64,000 bases of DNA, from NCBI RefSeq assembly GCF_033439725.1, contig NW_026944388.1:744001-808000 (forward strand). The letters are read 5' to 3'. This stretch comes from Neurospora tetraspora. Taxonomy: Eukaryota > Ascomycota > Sordariomycetes > Sordariales > Sordariaceae. The notes below the pieces were generated by a model that had not been told where the DNA came from, searched no databases, and saw only the letters and a program-made list of their open reading frames with translations. A program made the translations under genes and the position numbers. Positions 45,115-55,830 of the stretch are shown here, piece by piece; positions within the stretch are counted from its first letter, which is position 1; every line of letters starts with the position of its first letter.

Positions 45115-46515
45115 CTAGCTGCTAGAACCACCGCCCCTCCCCTGCTCCTGTAACCTCTGCCACTCCCTAGCAAACTCCCTCATGCCCCCTTCGCCCGCCA
45201 TACTAGCGTCCACTACATCCTTCGGCATCTTATGCGCCGAGTACTGCGGCGAGCTAAAGTTGTACGCAGCCGGATCATCCTGCTCCACCAACCTCAGCTC
45301 AACCTCGTACTCCTCCTCTTCCTGCTCGTCATCCTCCGTCGTCTCATCATCGAAGTCATCCTCGCCCTCCTCTTCTGGTTCCGTAAGGTTATCATCTCCC
45401 CTACCAGCAGTTCCTGTGGTGGAAAACCGTAGCCTGACAGTCTTCTCCTTCTTCTCCGTTGGTGTTGACTCCGCCGTCCCCAACACAGGCATCTTCACCT
45501 CCGCCTCCAACAACTCCTCCCACCCAAACAAGATCGTATCCGTCCTCGGCGCCCACGGGTTAATATCAATCAACCTCGCCCTCGCCAATCTGCTTCTAGC
45601 CTCTGACGTCTCATCATCGTCGCTTTCCGAATCAGACCGGTACGCAGCTTCGGGGATGTAAACGTCAAACACAAACGACGAATCGGGAAACGTGTACTTG
45701 AGCTTGGTATCAAACAGCTCGCGACAGCGCGCGATGATGGCGGGCCGCAGGTTGCGCAAAAAGGCGTAGTAGTTGAGGTCGCGCTGGGTGATGGCGATCA
45801 GGTTGCGGTCTTTGACGAAGCAGCGGAATTCGAGAGAGGGGAGGGGGAGGAAGAAGGAGCGGAGGACGAGGACGGGTTGGAACAGATGTTGTGTTGTCGA
45901 GGAGGTTGTCGAGGAAGAGGGGCCGGGAACGCAGTCGTCGAAGGCGTGGTCGAGATCGTGGCTGATGAAGGACGACGATTTGAGCAGGATGTAGACGTCG
46001 TTGGCCGTGGTGCATTTCACCGTGTTGGGGTGGCGCGAGATCCAGGTCGCGTCCTTGGGCGAGGACCAGTTGAGCTTGGGGGCGGCGGCGCCGCCGAGGG
46101 CCTTGATGGCCGCGTTGATGGCGTTGTGCAGCTCGGGGAAGCGCTTGTTGGGCGGGAGCTTGGCGGGCGTGGAGTCCTCGTCGTCCGAGTCGGAATCGTT
46201 ATCTGCGTCGCCGGGGTTGCGCGGAGGCGGGGGGATCTCGGAGGAAGGGGCGGTCGGCTCCCAGTCGTCGTCATCCGAGTCGTTCTCGTTGCCGGGCTCG
46301 TCGTCGGCCAGGATGATGCCGTCTTCGCGGATGTAGGAGATGAACTCCCGGCTGAGCGGGATCAGGCGCGAGCGGATGCACGAGGTGCGGTACTTGGGGA
46401 ACCAGTAGTCGTAGGAGCAGTGCAGGATGTGGTCCCGCGTGACGGGGGGGAAGGTGATTTGGCCATCTTGTTGAGGCGCATTGGCGGCTTCTAGGATGCC
46501 CTCGAGAGCAGGCAT
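45115..46515 (-). CDS. cdc123: Cdc123-family eIF2 assembly factor
   Basis: Single exon, 466 aa. Cdc123 (D123) is an ATP-grasp-fold protein that binds eIF2-gamma and promotes assembly of the eIF2 trimer, so it controls translation initiation in the cytosol. Family marks: the N-terminal CSYDYWFPKYR and RLIPLSREFISYI; LNWSSPKDATWI; NDVYILLKSSSFISHDLDH; LEFRCFVKDRNLIAITQRD; VFDVYIPE; and RLIDINPWAPRTD followed by LFGWEEL. The RCFVKD and DINPW blocks carry nucleotide/metal ligands. It is longer than the ~330-360 aa of yeast and human because of acidic Asp/Ser insertions (about 85-130 and 380-410) and a Gly/Ser tail. Divergent from cwc21. Confidence 0.94.
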   Translation of the reverse strand: MPALEGILEAANAPQQDGQITFPPVTRDHILHCSYDYWFPKYRTSCIRSRLIPLSREFISYIREDGIILADDEPGNENDSDDDDWEPTAPSSEIPPPPRNPGDADNDSDSDDEDSTPAKLPPNKRFPELHNAINAAIKALGGAAAPKLNWSSPKDATWISRHPNTVKCTTANDVYILLKSSSFISHDLDHAFDDCVPGPSSSTTSSTTQHLFQPVLVLRSFFLPLPSLEFRCFVKDRNLIAITQRDLNYYAFLRNLRPAIIARCRELFDTKLKYTFPDSSFVFDVYIPEAAYRSDSESDDDETSEARSRLARARLIDINPWAPRTDTILFGWEELLEAEVKMPVLGTAESTPTEKKEKTVRLRFSTTGTAGRGDDNLTEPEEEGEDDFDDETTEDDEQEEEEYEVELRLVEQDDPAAYNFSSPQYSAHKMPKDVVDASMAGEGGMREFAREWQRLQEQGRGGGSSS

Positions 46516-46996
46516 GGTGGAGGAGTTTGTCGAGGCCGTGTTGAGGAGAGTTGGGAAGTCTAGCTGTGTTCGGAGTTGCGCAAAGAGGTCGTAAAGGACA
46601 GATAGAGCTATATAGCAGTTCGAGATACTTCAAATGACTCAGAAGTAGATTGCTGGAATATCGAAGAAAAAGATTGGATGCTGACAGATTCGCTGCGGGG
46701 CAAATGTTGAACTTTTGAAGATCCAACGGCAAAGGGGACTCTGCAAAGAAAATCGCACCCCGCAGGGTCGAGAATTCGAGAACGTCAGTGCCCCACTCGC
46801 CGTATGACTCCACATTCCAGGCTAGATCCGCAATTCTGCCGGCGCATTCCAACCTCAACTCCAGCTGTGAACTGTCAAACCTTCACCGCCTTCAGTTAGC
46901 GTTACCTCAATTGATCACCGCCCAGGACTGGCCAACTGCTTTCTTCCCTTTGCATCATCATCAACAAAAACATCATATCCCCGAAACTGACCAACA
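46516..46996. promoter_or_regulatory. Shared promoter region, cdc123 (minus) / cwc21 (plus)
   Basis: 481 bp between divergent start codons. Call rests on orientation and spacing; no motif claimed. Confidence 0.5.
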
Positions 46997-48060
46997 ATGT
47001 CCGATAACGTCGGTCTTTCCACACCGCGTGGTAGCGGTACCTCCGGCTATGTCCAGCGTAACCTCGCCCACTTCCGTCCGCGCGACAACTTCCAGTCCTA
47101 CCCGCCCAAGGACTTTGACAGCCTAAAACACCAACCGCGCCAGCCAGACAAGGGCCTCCTCGAGCACGATCGCAAGCGCGAAGTTGAAGTGAAGGTATTC
47201 GAATTGCGCGACAAGTTGGAAGAAGAGGGGTAAGTTGCTTTCGAACCCATCTCCAGCACCCACCTACTAACACCTTCAACAGCGTCGAAGAAGATGAGAT
47301 CGAAACCCGCTGCGACGAACTCCGCCAGAAACTCCTCGCCGAAATGGAGCGCAACCAAAACAGCCGCGGCGCGCCCACCGGTCCTCGCAAGAACTTGAAG
47401 ATGCACCAGGTCCACGAACTAGCCGACGCCAAGATCAAGGAGAGCGAGCGGTTGCGCCAGGCGCTGAAGATTAGCCGGGACTACCAAGAGGGAAGCCACT
47501 GGAAAAAGCAGGAGGAGAGGCTGAAGGGCGCGCTTGAGCGGGAAGCAAATGGTGGCAGCAGCAGCATGCCGCCCCCGCCTGCACCAACTGGGCCGTCTGG
47601 TGGCAATGACCGTGGTGGTGATCGTGACCGTGACCGTGGCCGTGGCCGTGGTCATGGTCGCAGGGATAGGGATGAGGGTCGTCTTAATTCTAGGGAGCGC
47701 CGCGCTCCTCCCAGGGACTGGGATAGGCCGCCAACTCCGAGAGGAAGGGGTGGAAGAGGTGGAAGAGGAGGGAGGGAGAGGGAGGTTGACAGCTATCGGG
47801 GCGCCGCTGGTAGGGACAGGAGCAGGAGCCGAAGTCCCGTCCGGGAGAGGAGTCGCACCAGGAGCCCAGTGAGGGAGAGGAGCCTGAGCAGGAGCAGAAG
47901 CCGCAGCAGGAGCTACAGTCGGAGTCGGAGCCCGCCCCGTAGAAGGGCTGTGGACAGCCAGGGTCGCAGCCCGAGCCGGAGCAGGAGCAGGAGTTACAGC
48001 CGGTCTCCAGATAGGGACCGGTATCGGGAGAAGTACAGGGATCGCGATGACCGCGATTAG
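46997..48060 (+). CDS. cwc21: Spliceosomal protein Cwc21 (SRRM2-related) with RS tail
   Basis: Two exons, 46997-47229 and 47283-48060, joined GG/C (Gly) across a 53-bp GTAAGT...ACAG intron; 336 aa. The N-terminus is the conserved part: MSDNVGLSTPRGSGTSGYVQ, then NLAHFRPR, and a cwf21 coiled-coil domain about 57-95 (VKVFELRDKLEEEG ... EIETRCDELRQKLLAEM) cut by the intron. In yeast this domain contacts Prp8 and Snu114 near the 5' splice site in the activated spliceosome. From about 185 it is Arg/Asp/Gly-rich and then a true RS domain (RSRSRSYSRSRSPPRR) such as metazoan SRm300 has and yeast Cwc21 lacks; SR-kinase phosphorylation is likely. Nuclear. Confidence 0.93.
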
Positions 48061-48485
48061 TTTCACGACTGGAAACCGACTCGAATGAGCTGGGCCATCT
48101 ACAATCAAGCGCGAACAAAAATGGCAATGGCTCCAATCAGTGTTCTACTAAGAAAGCGTTTCGGAGCTTACGATAAAGGTGTCAACAATAGGAGTTACCG
48201 CGTTCAATGCGGATGAGAGCTTTTGGGCGAATCGAAATCGAGATCAACTAGGTCAGAATTAGCAAAAGACTCCGCGTTTAGGTATGAAAAGGATACTCAG
48301 TCTGCTGAAGACGAGTCACTTGGTAGTATCACATATCTGAGAGACTCAGCGTCTCTGGTCTTACAAAACAGATTCGACCTCGGGTTATCTCTGAATTCTC
48401 CAACTCGAGGGGGGAGGTAGGAGGACAAATGGGGCGCACAGTGTAAGACCTAACGAACGGGAAACGCGAGTGAACTTCCCAACTA
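48061..48485. other. Intergenic, no gene seen
   Basis: About 425 bp of cwc21 3' flank up to the MITE. Nothing else supported. Confidence 0.4.
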
Positions 48486-48732
48486 CCGCTTTTTCTCATT
48501 CAACTGGGTTTTATCCTTCCCTCTTACAGTCTAGCATATCTAGGAGTCACCTCAGAACTGGGGCGCCATCGTCGCCGACAGACTTAGCGAACCACTCAAA
48601 GGTTGAATGGCAAGTTGGCATGTAAGTGACTTGCAGCGGCTCGAGCGGATGATACAACAGTGTAAGCGTCCTAGACTAGAGTAGGCCTAGTTTTTGCGGG
48701 TAGATAAAACCCAGTTGAATGAGAATTAGCGG
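48486..48732. mobile_element. 247-bp MITE with ~28-bp TIRs and TA duplication
   Basis: The left end CCGCTTTTTCTCATTCAACT continuing to GGGTTTTATC is mirrored at the right end (ending ATTAGCGG) with only two mismatches in about 28 bases. TA stands directly outside both ends (48484-48485 and 48733-48734). There is no coding capacity. TA targeting points to mobilisation by a Tc1/mariner-type transposase. It kept normal base composition, unlike the fossil tract that begins 130 bp to the right. Confidence 0.82.
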
Positions 48733-48861
48733 TACACTACTGCACGCCATTCAACACACTACCGGATCACGCTGCAGTAGGCTTGCAAAAGCGGGTGAGC
48801 TAGCTATAAGTGGTTGAGGCTGGTTGTAAGTTATTGGGTGAGAAATATGGGGACGACGAGG

Positions 48862-49066
48862 TGTTAGATTGCACGGTTATGTGAATGTAGAGAATATAGG
48901 TTGATCGCTGTATTGATCAAGTGTGTGGAGTAGAAAGACTGCACACATAGGTTGGGGGATCCCAGAGTATTAGGGAGGTCTGCAGCGCTATTGGGCTGGC
49001 TGGGAGGCTAGTCCTCTTATAGAACTCTCGTCTTATTGGCTAGATATAGCCCACTAAATTGATATA
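48862..49066. repeat. Candidate LTR, 205 bp
   Basis: Starts TGTTAGATTG and ends TTGATATA on the plus strand, with a purine-rich tract (minus strand) directly inside. The second copy was not found in the window. Confidence 0.5.
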
Positions 49067-51103
49067 CTTCCCTAATTGAAATCCCTTTTGGGAATAAAGT
49101 TGAAGCTATTCATATATTCCCTTCCCATTTCTAACTATTTCCTCTACGTTTTTTAATTTAATATAATTTATTATATATTCCTTCTTTTCCTTCTTTTCTT
49201 TAATTGAAATTATTCTTAATAATCCCTTGAATTCTATATGTTTTTGCGCAGATAGTACCTTCGTTAAATTGTCTATAGGTATTTTTGCTATTTTTAAATA
49301 CTTAATTTTAATAATTCTAATTATAATTTCTTATTTAAGTTAATACTTATAAATATCTACGTACTTTAGTTTAGTTACTAGTTTGGAGGCCTCGACCGTT
49401 ATTACTCTAATCGTTTGCTTATTATTATAATCGATAGTAGGGATGGGATTTACAAATTTTATAATTAAGCTTCGTATTAGATATATTATAAAAATAATTT
49501 CTTTTACTACGTTTAAGAAGATAATAAACTTTATTTTAATTATTAATATAGTTACGGTTATTTATTTAGTAGTTCCCTAGTATACTAGACTATTAAAGAG
49601 TTTAATTATAAAATTATATAAATTCTTTCGATTTATAGAATTATTTATAATGGATATATTTAATATAATTTATAAGGTATCTTCGCCTCTATAGTATAAT
49701 GCTATATTTATGATAGTATATAAGTAGTATAATATTTTATTTATAATTTTATAATAGTTTAGGCTAGAGTTGTAATTATATTTAGCGAGGCGGCTTGTAG
49801 CGAAGGTAATATCCGGTCGTGTTATGATTATTGTATAGAGAATAGAGTTGATTTTAATCTAATATTAGTATATTAATTTACTAAATACTTTATTTTTAAA
49901 GGGTATAAAAATATTAGTTATAGGTAGCTATGTTATTCTTTTATCGTTTGTAAGGCAGTAGATCTTTTATAGGTATAATTATTAAAATAATTAGATCTTT
50001 CGTATTTTACGGTTTTATATAATCTCGATACTTAAGAATTTTTATAGCTCTTTATTTCTAGTAAGATAGTATCGTTATTTAAGGTTATTTATATATCTAT
50101 TAGCTTCTTCGCTTTTATTATAGTAGAAGGTAAAGATAATATTATTAATGTAATAGATGACAAATACTTTATTATCAATAAGGATATAGGGTTCCTTTAG
50201 GACCGTTTCGAAATTTAGGGTAGTAAATGTATTAATAAATTTACGTTATTAAAGAAGCGGGGAATACTATAACTCATATAATACTTTTATAATCTTTAAT
50301 ATTTTACTTAATATTTAATACCTTAAGGGTATATATATATATAGATTTCCTTACTTATATAAGCGTTAATGAAGGTATTAACGGCGTTATATTAAATAAA
50401 TTCGAAGTTAAAGCGTATAGTTATAGTGATAAAGGTATGGAAGAATCGGCTAGCGAATATAGAAGTATATATTTCTTATCCTATTTCCTTCTTTTATTAG
50501 TTTCTACGTACGACGAGACGTACTTTAACCTTATTAAACTTACCGGTTTTAAAGAACTTGTACGTATATATTTATATATAATTAAATAATTGTTTCTTTT
50601 TAATTTTAGGTTCGTCCCTATCGACCTTTATTTAAATCCTTATTTCTTTATAGTTATTGAGATAGATTTACTCTATTTCTTTAAAGAAGTCCCCGAAGAG
50701 GTAGTAATTAAAAGATTTATAATTCTTTGGCGGCGGCGGCAATCTTTAATAGTAGATAGTTTAAAGTTTATTTATAAAACTGAAAGAATCGAATTCCTTT
50801 TAGGTAATAATTTTATTTTTCTGGGAAAAGCGCTCTAATTTTGTTTTTATAATTATTTTACTGTAATATTTAGCCGTAGGTTAATATAGTCTTTTTATAT
50901 TAAATACCGCCTTCTATAGTTTGAAACGGTAATAAATTTCGTCCTCTATACGTTTATCGAAGTAAAAGCCTATAAAAAAAGACGCGGATGATAATATATA
51001 AGGAGGAGTAGGGTAGCCCTTATTAAGGATAAAGTCGAAGGATATTTTATTAGCGGAGGAATTCGAACTTTCTAATTAAGGTATTAAAAAACCGCAATCG
51101 GTC
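48862..51103 (-). mobile_element. Ty1/copia-type LTR retrotransposon fossil (3' part)
   Basis: A degraded element reading on the minus strand. Parts: a candidate 3' LTR at 48862-49066 next to a purine-rich tract, and a reverse-transcriptase block at about 50.13-50.57 kb whose order of motifs is that of Ty1/copia. The RNase H and 3' pol region would lie between them. Gag, protease and most of the integrase are not seen on this side of 51.1 kb, so the element looks truncated or interrupted. Heavily mutated throughout (RIP-like); plainly dead, with many breaks. Age: it has been through RIP, so at least one sexual cycle, and the depth of decay suggests an old copy. Confidence 0.65.
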
Positions 51104-51338
51104 TGTTATAGGCATTACTGCCTTATTCTTATATATAAGTACACATGCACATATACTACATTAGTGCAGCCAGCTGAGTACAGCTATCTGGCTATAGCAT
51201 ATTCAGCAATCTGGGCACAAACTACCATCATATAACGGCATAGCTATTCTAGGTGGGTCTATATCTATAGACCTACACCCTATACCCTATATAGTTCTCG
51301 TACGCATACAGGATTCTCTTCCTATTCTTCGTATAACA
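51104..51338. repeat. LTR-like block, 235 bp, with perfect 7-bp terminal inversion
   Basis: Begins TGTTATA and ends TATAACA, the TG...CA inverted ends of an LTR. Its G+C is higher than that of its surroundings. It contains a strong hairpin (GGTCTATA, TC, TATAGACC at 51256-51273). Flanking pentamers differ, so it is not a clean solo LTR; it may be one end of an element running right. Confidence 0.5.
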
Positions 51339-53419
51339 ATTAAAGTCTTACTTTAGTACTTACTCGCGCCCTATAATACTTTATTATATTTAACCTTCAT
51401 ATTAAAGCGTAACGAATAATTTCAGATTGATTAAATTTAATAAGAATTATCGTAATAACCTAGTCTTCATAATATTACTTTTTAGCGAATCGTATAATCG
51501 CCCGTCTCAAATTAAGAACTTATTATAACAATAATCGATACTAAGTAAGCACTTAGAAATATCGTAAGCGTAAGCGTCGTAGAAGAACGATATAGTAAAT
51601 ATCTTTTTTTTTATTTCTAATCGATTAAACAAAATATTTAACGCCCAAATCCTTAGTGATAATTAAATCGACCTCGTTACAATCTTTCCGTCATTATTAG
51701 ATAATTTTAACGCTCTATTAGCTATTTATAATAATAACCCCAATTTAAGCCTAAGGGTCTTACCCGACTTCGCGATACAAGTATGTAATTACGAAGAAAT
51801 TATAAAGTTACTTTATTACTTCAATAAGAAAATTAACGAATTAAATAAAGAGGTTACAACCTAATAGAACCGGGCGTTCCAATTCGAATAGGAGGCCAAA
51901 ACCTATATTAAAAACATTAAAATCGACGCTACGAAGGCGACAAAACGCATTAATACCTTAGAGGCTACGAAAAAGCAACTTATTGAATAATTTAATACTC
52001 TATAAGCCTAATATAACCTAATTATTAATAATAATACTTTATTATAATTCAAAGTAGCTACTCTCGAATAAAATAAAACCCAATTCGATTATAACCTAAC
52101 GGCTACAATTAATTAAAAGGAGGGCGACTATTAAAATTTCCTCAATTTATGAAAAATAATTAATACAATTTTAAAGGATAGTTACGCCCAATTAATTAAA
52201 GTACTAACTAAAATTATATTTATTAACATCGTAATAAAAATTTCCGGCGAAAAATTCGCTAAGGCCTAAAAGTAAATTAAGGATGTCTAAATTAATCATC
52301 GTTTTATTAAGGAAAATAAAATTATCGCTAAAGGTAAAGCATAAATTAATGCTGATATAATTAAATTTAAAGCCTTAATCGAAAATAAAGGTATAGAGAA
52401 GGTCCCTAAAGGAGCGAACTAGGTTTATAATACTAGTACTTGAAATATTAATAATAGCGGCCCTAGAGGATCGGGTATAAATAATATTAATAGTACTAAT
52501 ATAAATATCGGTCCTAACGATAAAGGCCTTAAAAGATCGGGTATGGCTAGCTTCGGCAATATAGGCGGCGGTCCTAATAATAATTACCTTAGAGGATCGG
52601 GCCCAGGTTTTAATATAAGTAGTAGTCCTAGCAGTAGAGGATTTAATTTCAATTAGCTTAACGGCCCTAACGGTCCTAAAAGTCCTAAAAATTCTAGTTA
52701 TCTTAAAAGTCCTAGCGGTAATAAAAGTAGAAGCTTCCTTAATAGCGGTAAAAATAATAATTTCCTACCCGCTCTTCCCTCCCCTCTTCCCCCTACTCCT
52801 ACCCTTCAACCCTAAAATAATAATAATTATTATTATAATTTTCATAAAAATCTTAATTATTTTACGGGCGAGGAAATTAATATATTTAAATATTATAACT
52901 CTTTTATAGCCTAATATACTAATATTCGTACTAAATAAATAATTAATATTTATACTTTTCCTAATCAGAGGACTAAGCTATTATATACAATATTTTATTT
53001 AGGCGGCGAAATTAAAATTACTATTACTAAATACCTTCAAAAGATTTTAAATAACCCTTACTATTCAACTGTATAGATTTAATCTACGGACGAGGAGTTT
53101 TTAACCTACCTTAATTCCTATTTTAAATAGGGAAACGTCGTAGCCGTAGCCAAAAAGGTTTTAGCCTAATTTAAACAAACAAATAAATTCGCTAACTACT
53201 ACAATTTCAAAGCCTACGACCGGGTATATATTATTTCCCTTATAGTAATTAAGAATTTTAATACTATTACTGAAGTTAAAGTATAAGACGATTATCCTTA
53301 TATTGTAATAGTTAGAGTAGAGTAAATATCCTTTATTGATTAATATATTTTTATAATAATTTTTCTTATATTTTTTAGTTTATTTATTATTATTTAAGCG
53401 ATATTAGAAGAAGGGGGGG
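51339..53419 (+). mobile_element. Gag-like region of a second LTR-element fossil
   Basis: Plus-strand A+T-rich tract. Its conceptual reading suggests a coiled-coil part, a Gly/Ser/Pro-rich linker (about 52.43-52.82 kb) and a Gag/capsid-like segment (about 52.85-53.26 kb), ended by a polypurine tract at 53407-53419. No polymerase was recognised on this strand, so it may be a non-autonomous or deleted element. Badly decayed, many breaks; an RIP-age fossil. Confidence 0.4.
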
Positions 53420-53870
53420 TAATAGAAGTAGGATAATATTACGAAGTCGGTATTATTGAATAAAATTAAAAGGGGGTTCGGATTAGGATTCTTTACTATA
53501 TTAGTTCGCCTAGACTAGATAGTATTTTAATTACTATCCGTATTAGAATTGTTTATAATATATTATTTCTCCGCGTAGAAATTTTATTATTCGATTATAA
53601 TTATAAATTTGCTTAGATATTGTTTTTTTATATAGAAATTTTATCGTTCGATTATAATTATAAATTTACTTATATAGGGTAATAGAGTATCAATTAAGAG
53701 TTTTTAGTAAATTATTTCTTTATAAGGAAATAAAAGGGAAGGTGCGAATTATAAAAAGGAGGAAAAGGAAGGATAAGAAAGGACGACCCGGGGGGGGGTT
53801 TTATACTTTATATATATAAATTTATTTCGAAGAGAATAAATATTATAGAATATTGACCAAGTTAGACCTT
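53420..53870 (+). repeat. LTR-like segment after the polypurine tract
   Basis: It follows the polypurine tract directly and later shows a G run, a TATATATA stretch (about 53810) and GAATAAATA (about 53840), which look like LTR promoter and poly(A) signals. A 40-bp direct repeat lies inside (53576-53615 and 53633-53672). The right boundary is uncertain and the partner LTR was not found. Confidence 0.35.
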
Positions 53871-55830
53871 TCCTATAGAAAAATAATATATTTTAATTAA
53901 AGGTTTACATAAGGCGTTTTAAATATTTAATAAAAGTATCTTTATTTCTTTTTTTAAATTTCTATTTTTTACTTTTATTAATTGTAGTAATATAATAAAT
54001 ATTCGGTAATTGTAATTATTATAGTATTTCTAATTATATGATAGTAGAATTAATTATATATAAGGAGGGTTTTATAGAGGTAATGCTATAAATGGATAAG
54101 CGTTACTATTTACTTTAAATTCTTATATAAACTCGTAATTGTATATAGTATATTACCTAATAAAAGTAAATTATTTATAGGGAATATACAAATTATATTA
54201 ATAATTAAAATAAATATTTCCTACTCTTAAAATTTACCTTCCTTTATTAATTAAAATAATTTTATTTACGCTTCAGTATTTTCTTTTTATGTTTTAATAT
54301 TTATAACTTCCGCTTCTATTCGTTTCGTAAATATATTCTTAAATTCGATAGCGCGTATTAATTTTCTATCTCTCTCCTCAATTTATATTTTTTTTACCCT
54401 TTAAACCGATATTCATAACCGTAAAGTAAGTATTTAAAATAATCGACGTCTAATATATACATTAAATTTCTAAGGCCGTTTTACCAATTTATCTAGGATA
54501 TATCTAAAATTGACCTTAGAGTAGTAATACTAAAAAATATAACTTTTATAAAGGGTTAATAGTCGTTAAAGGCTTAGAATAATAGTATAACCGGGGAATT
54601 ATTAAATATTAATCCTACTCTATTTTATAAAATAGAAATAAAAGAAGGAATTAAAAGACGAAGAGGGGTTATTAAATTAAAGAAGATTAGTACCTTCTTA
54701 ACTACCTTCTCTATTATAAGCGTACTATCTCTTTTCCATTTATTTATATTAAATTAGCCACTGATATATCAGATAAATTATTAATTTATTAGTAACTTAC
54801 TATCTACCCTCGTTATATTACAATTCAATTAATTTATTAGTAAATTAATTCGATACCCGAATTTAATACTATACTTTATCCAAACCTATTTATATGCTAT
54901 AAAATAGTGATCGAATCTTATATTCCTACTAATGAATTAATTATAATATATTAATAATAAATTTTTATTAATAATTTACGTATAAATATAAGGAAATAAC
55001 AATATAAACTAATCACTCTAATAGTAGGATTATTAATATAGTATTTCGACTATATTAGTATTTAATCGAAATATATCCTATATTTCTTAATTTATATTAG
55101 AGTAAGCGTAGTTATACCTAGCGCGAATAATTAGGATACTCTTATTTTGAACCCAATTCCGAATTTCTTCCCGCGAATTACCTATAGAATAATTAATTAA
55201 AGCTCTATTTAGGATCTATCTTAAATAAATCTAAAAACAATTATAGATAATCTTCAATTTACATTTTAAATAGTAGCAAAGTTACGTATATTTATTAAGG
55301 GTTAAATATATAAATAACCCTTCCATTTATTAGCAAAATTAAAGATTATTCTTTACATACCTTTTAATACTACGCTTGAAATAAATATAATAAAATCGTA
55401 CTATATAACGAACGAAATATATAACCTTACGGGGGTAGGGATCTATCTTAGAAATATACGCCGAAAAACCCATATCAATTAATTAAGGAGTTAATAAGAA
55501 TATATTATAGAAGGATCTTAAAATAAAATAACGTATTTATAATTACTTTAAAGTTTTAGTCTATAGTAATACCATAAAGACCCTTTCTAAACAATTCCCG
55601 CTACTTAACTATATATTTATAATTGACTTTAAAGATTTTAAATACCATTTTAAAGGTAAGAGCGTACATTTTTGGCAAATCGGCATTGGTAAGGATCCGG
55701 ATAAGAAGGATAGCTATCGGAGTTAAAGATCTATCGGAGATAAATTCGGAATAACTTAACAACTTACATCGTCTTAATTATTCTAAGTAGAAGCCTCAGA
55801 TAACCTCCCTATTTTCTATACTGGAAAGAT
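53871..55830. other. A+T-rich RIP-mutated tract, origin not recognised
   Basis: Continuous with the fossil tract to the left; stop-filled in all frames. No readable domain, TIR or LTR boundary was found. The last ~200 bp (from about 55640) are less mutated. Confidence 0.5.

Noticed and set aside
45877-46494. 205-codon plus-strand frame rich in Gly/Val/Arg
   Set aside because: Antisense of the acidic and proline-rich part of cdc123; its composition is explained by that.
51104-51338. Solo LTR with target duplication
   Set aside because: The pentamers on the two sides (CGGTC and ATTAA) differ, so it is reported only as LTR-like.
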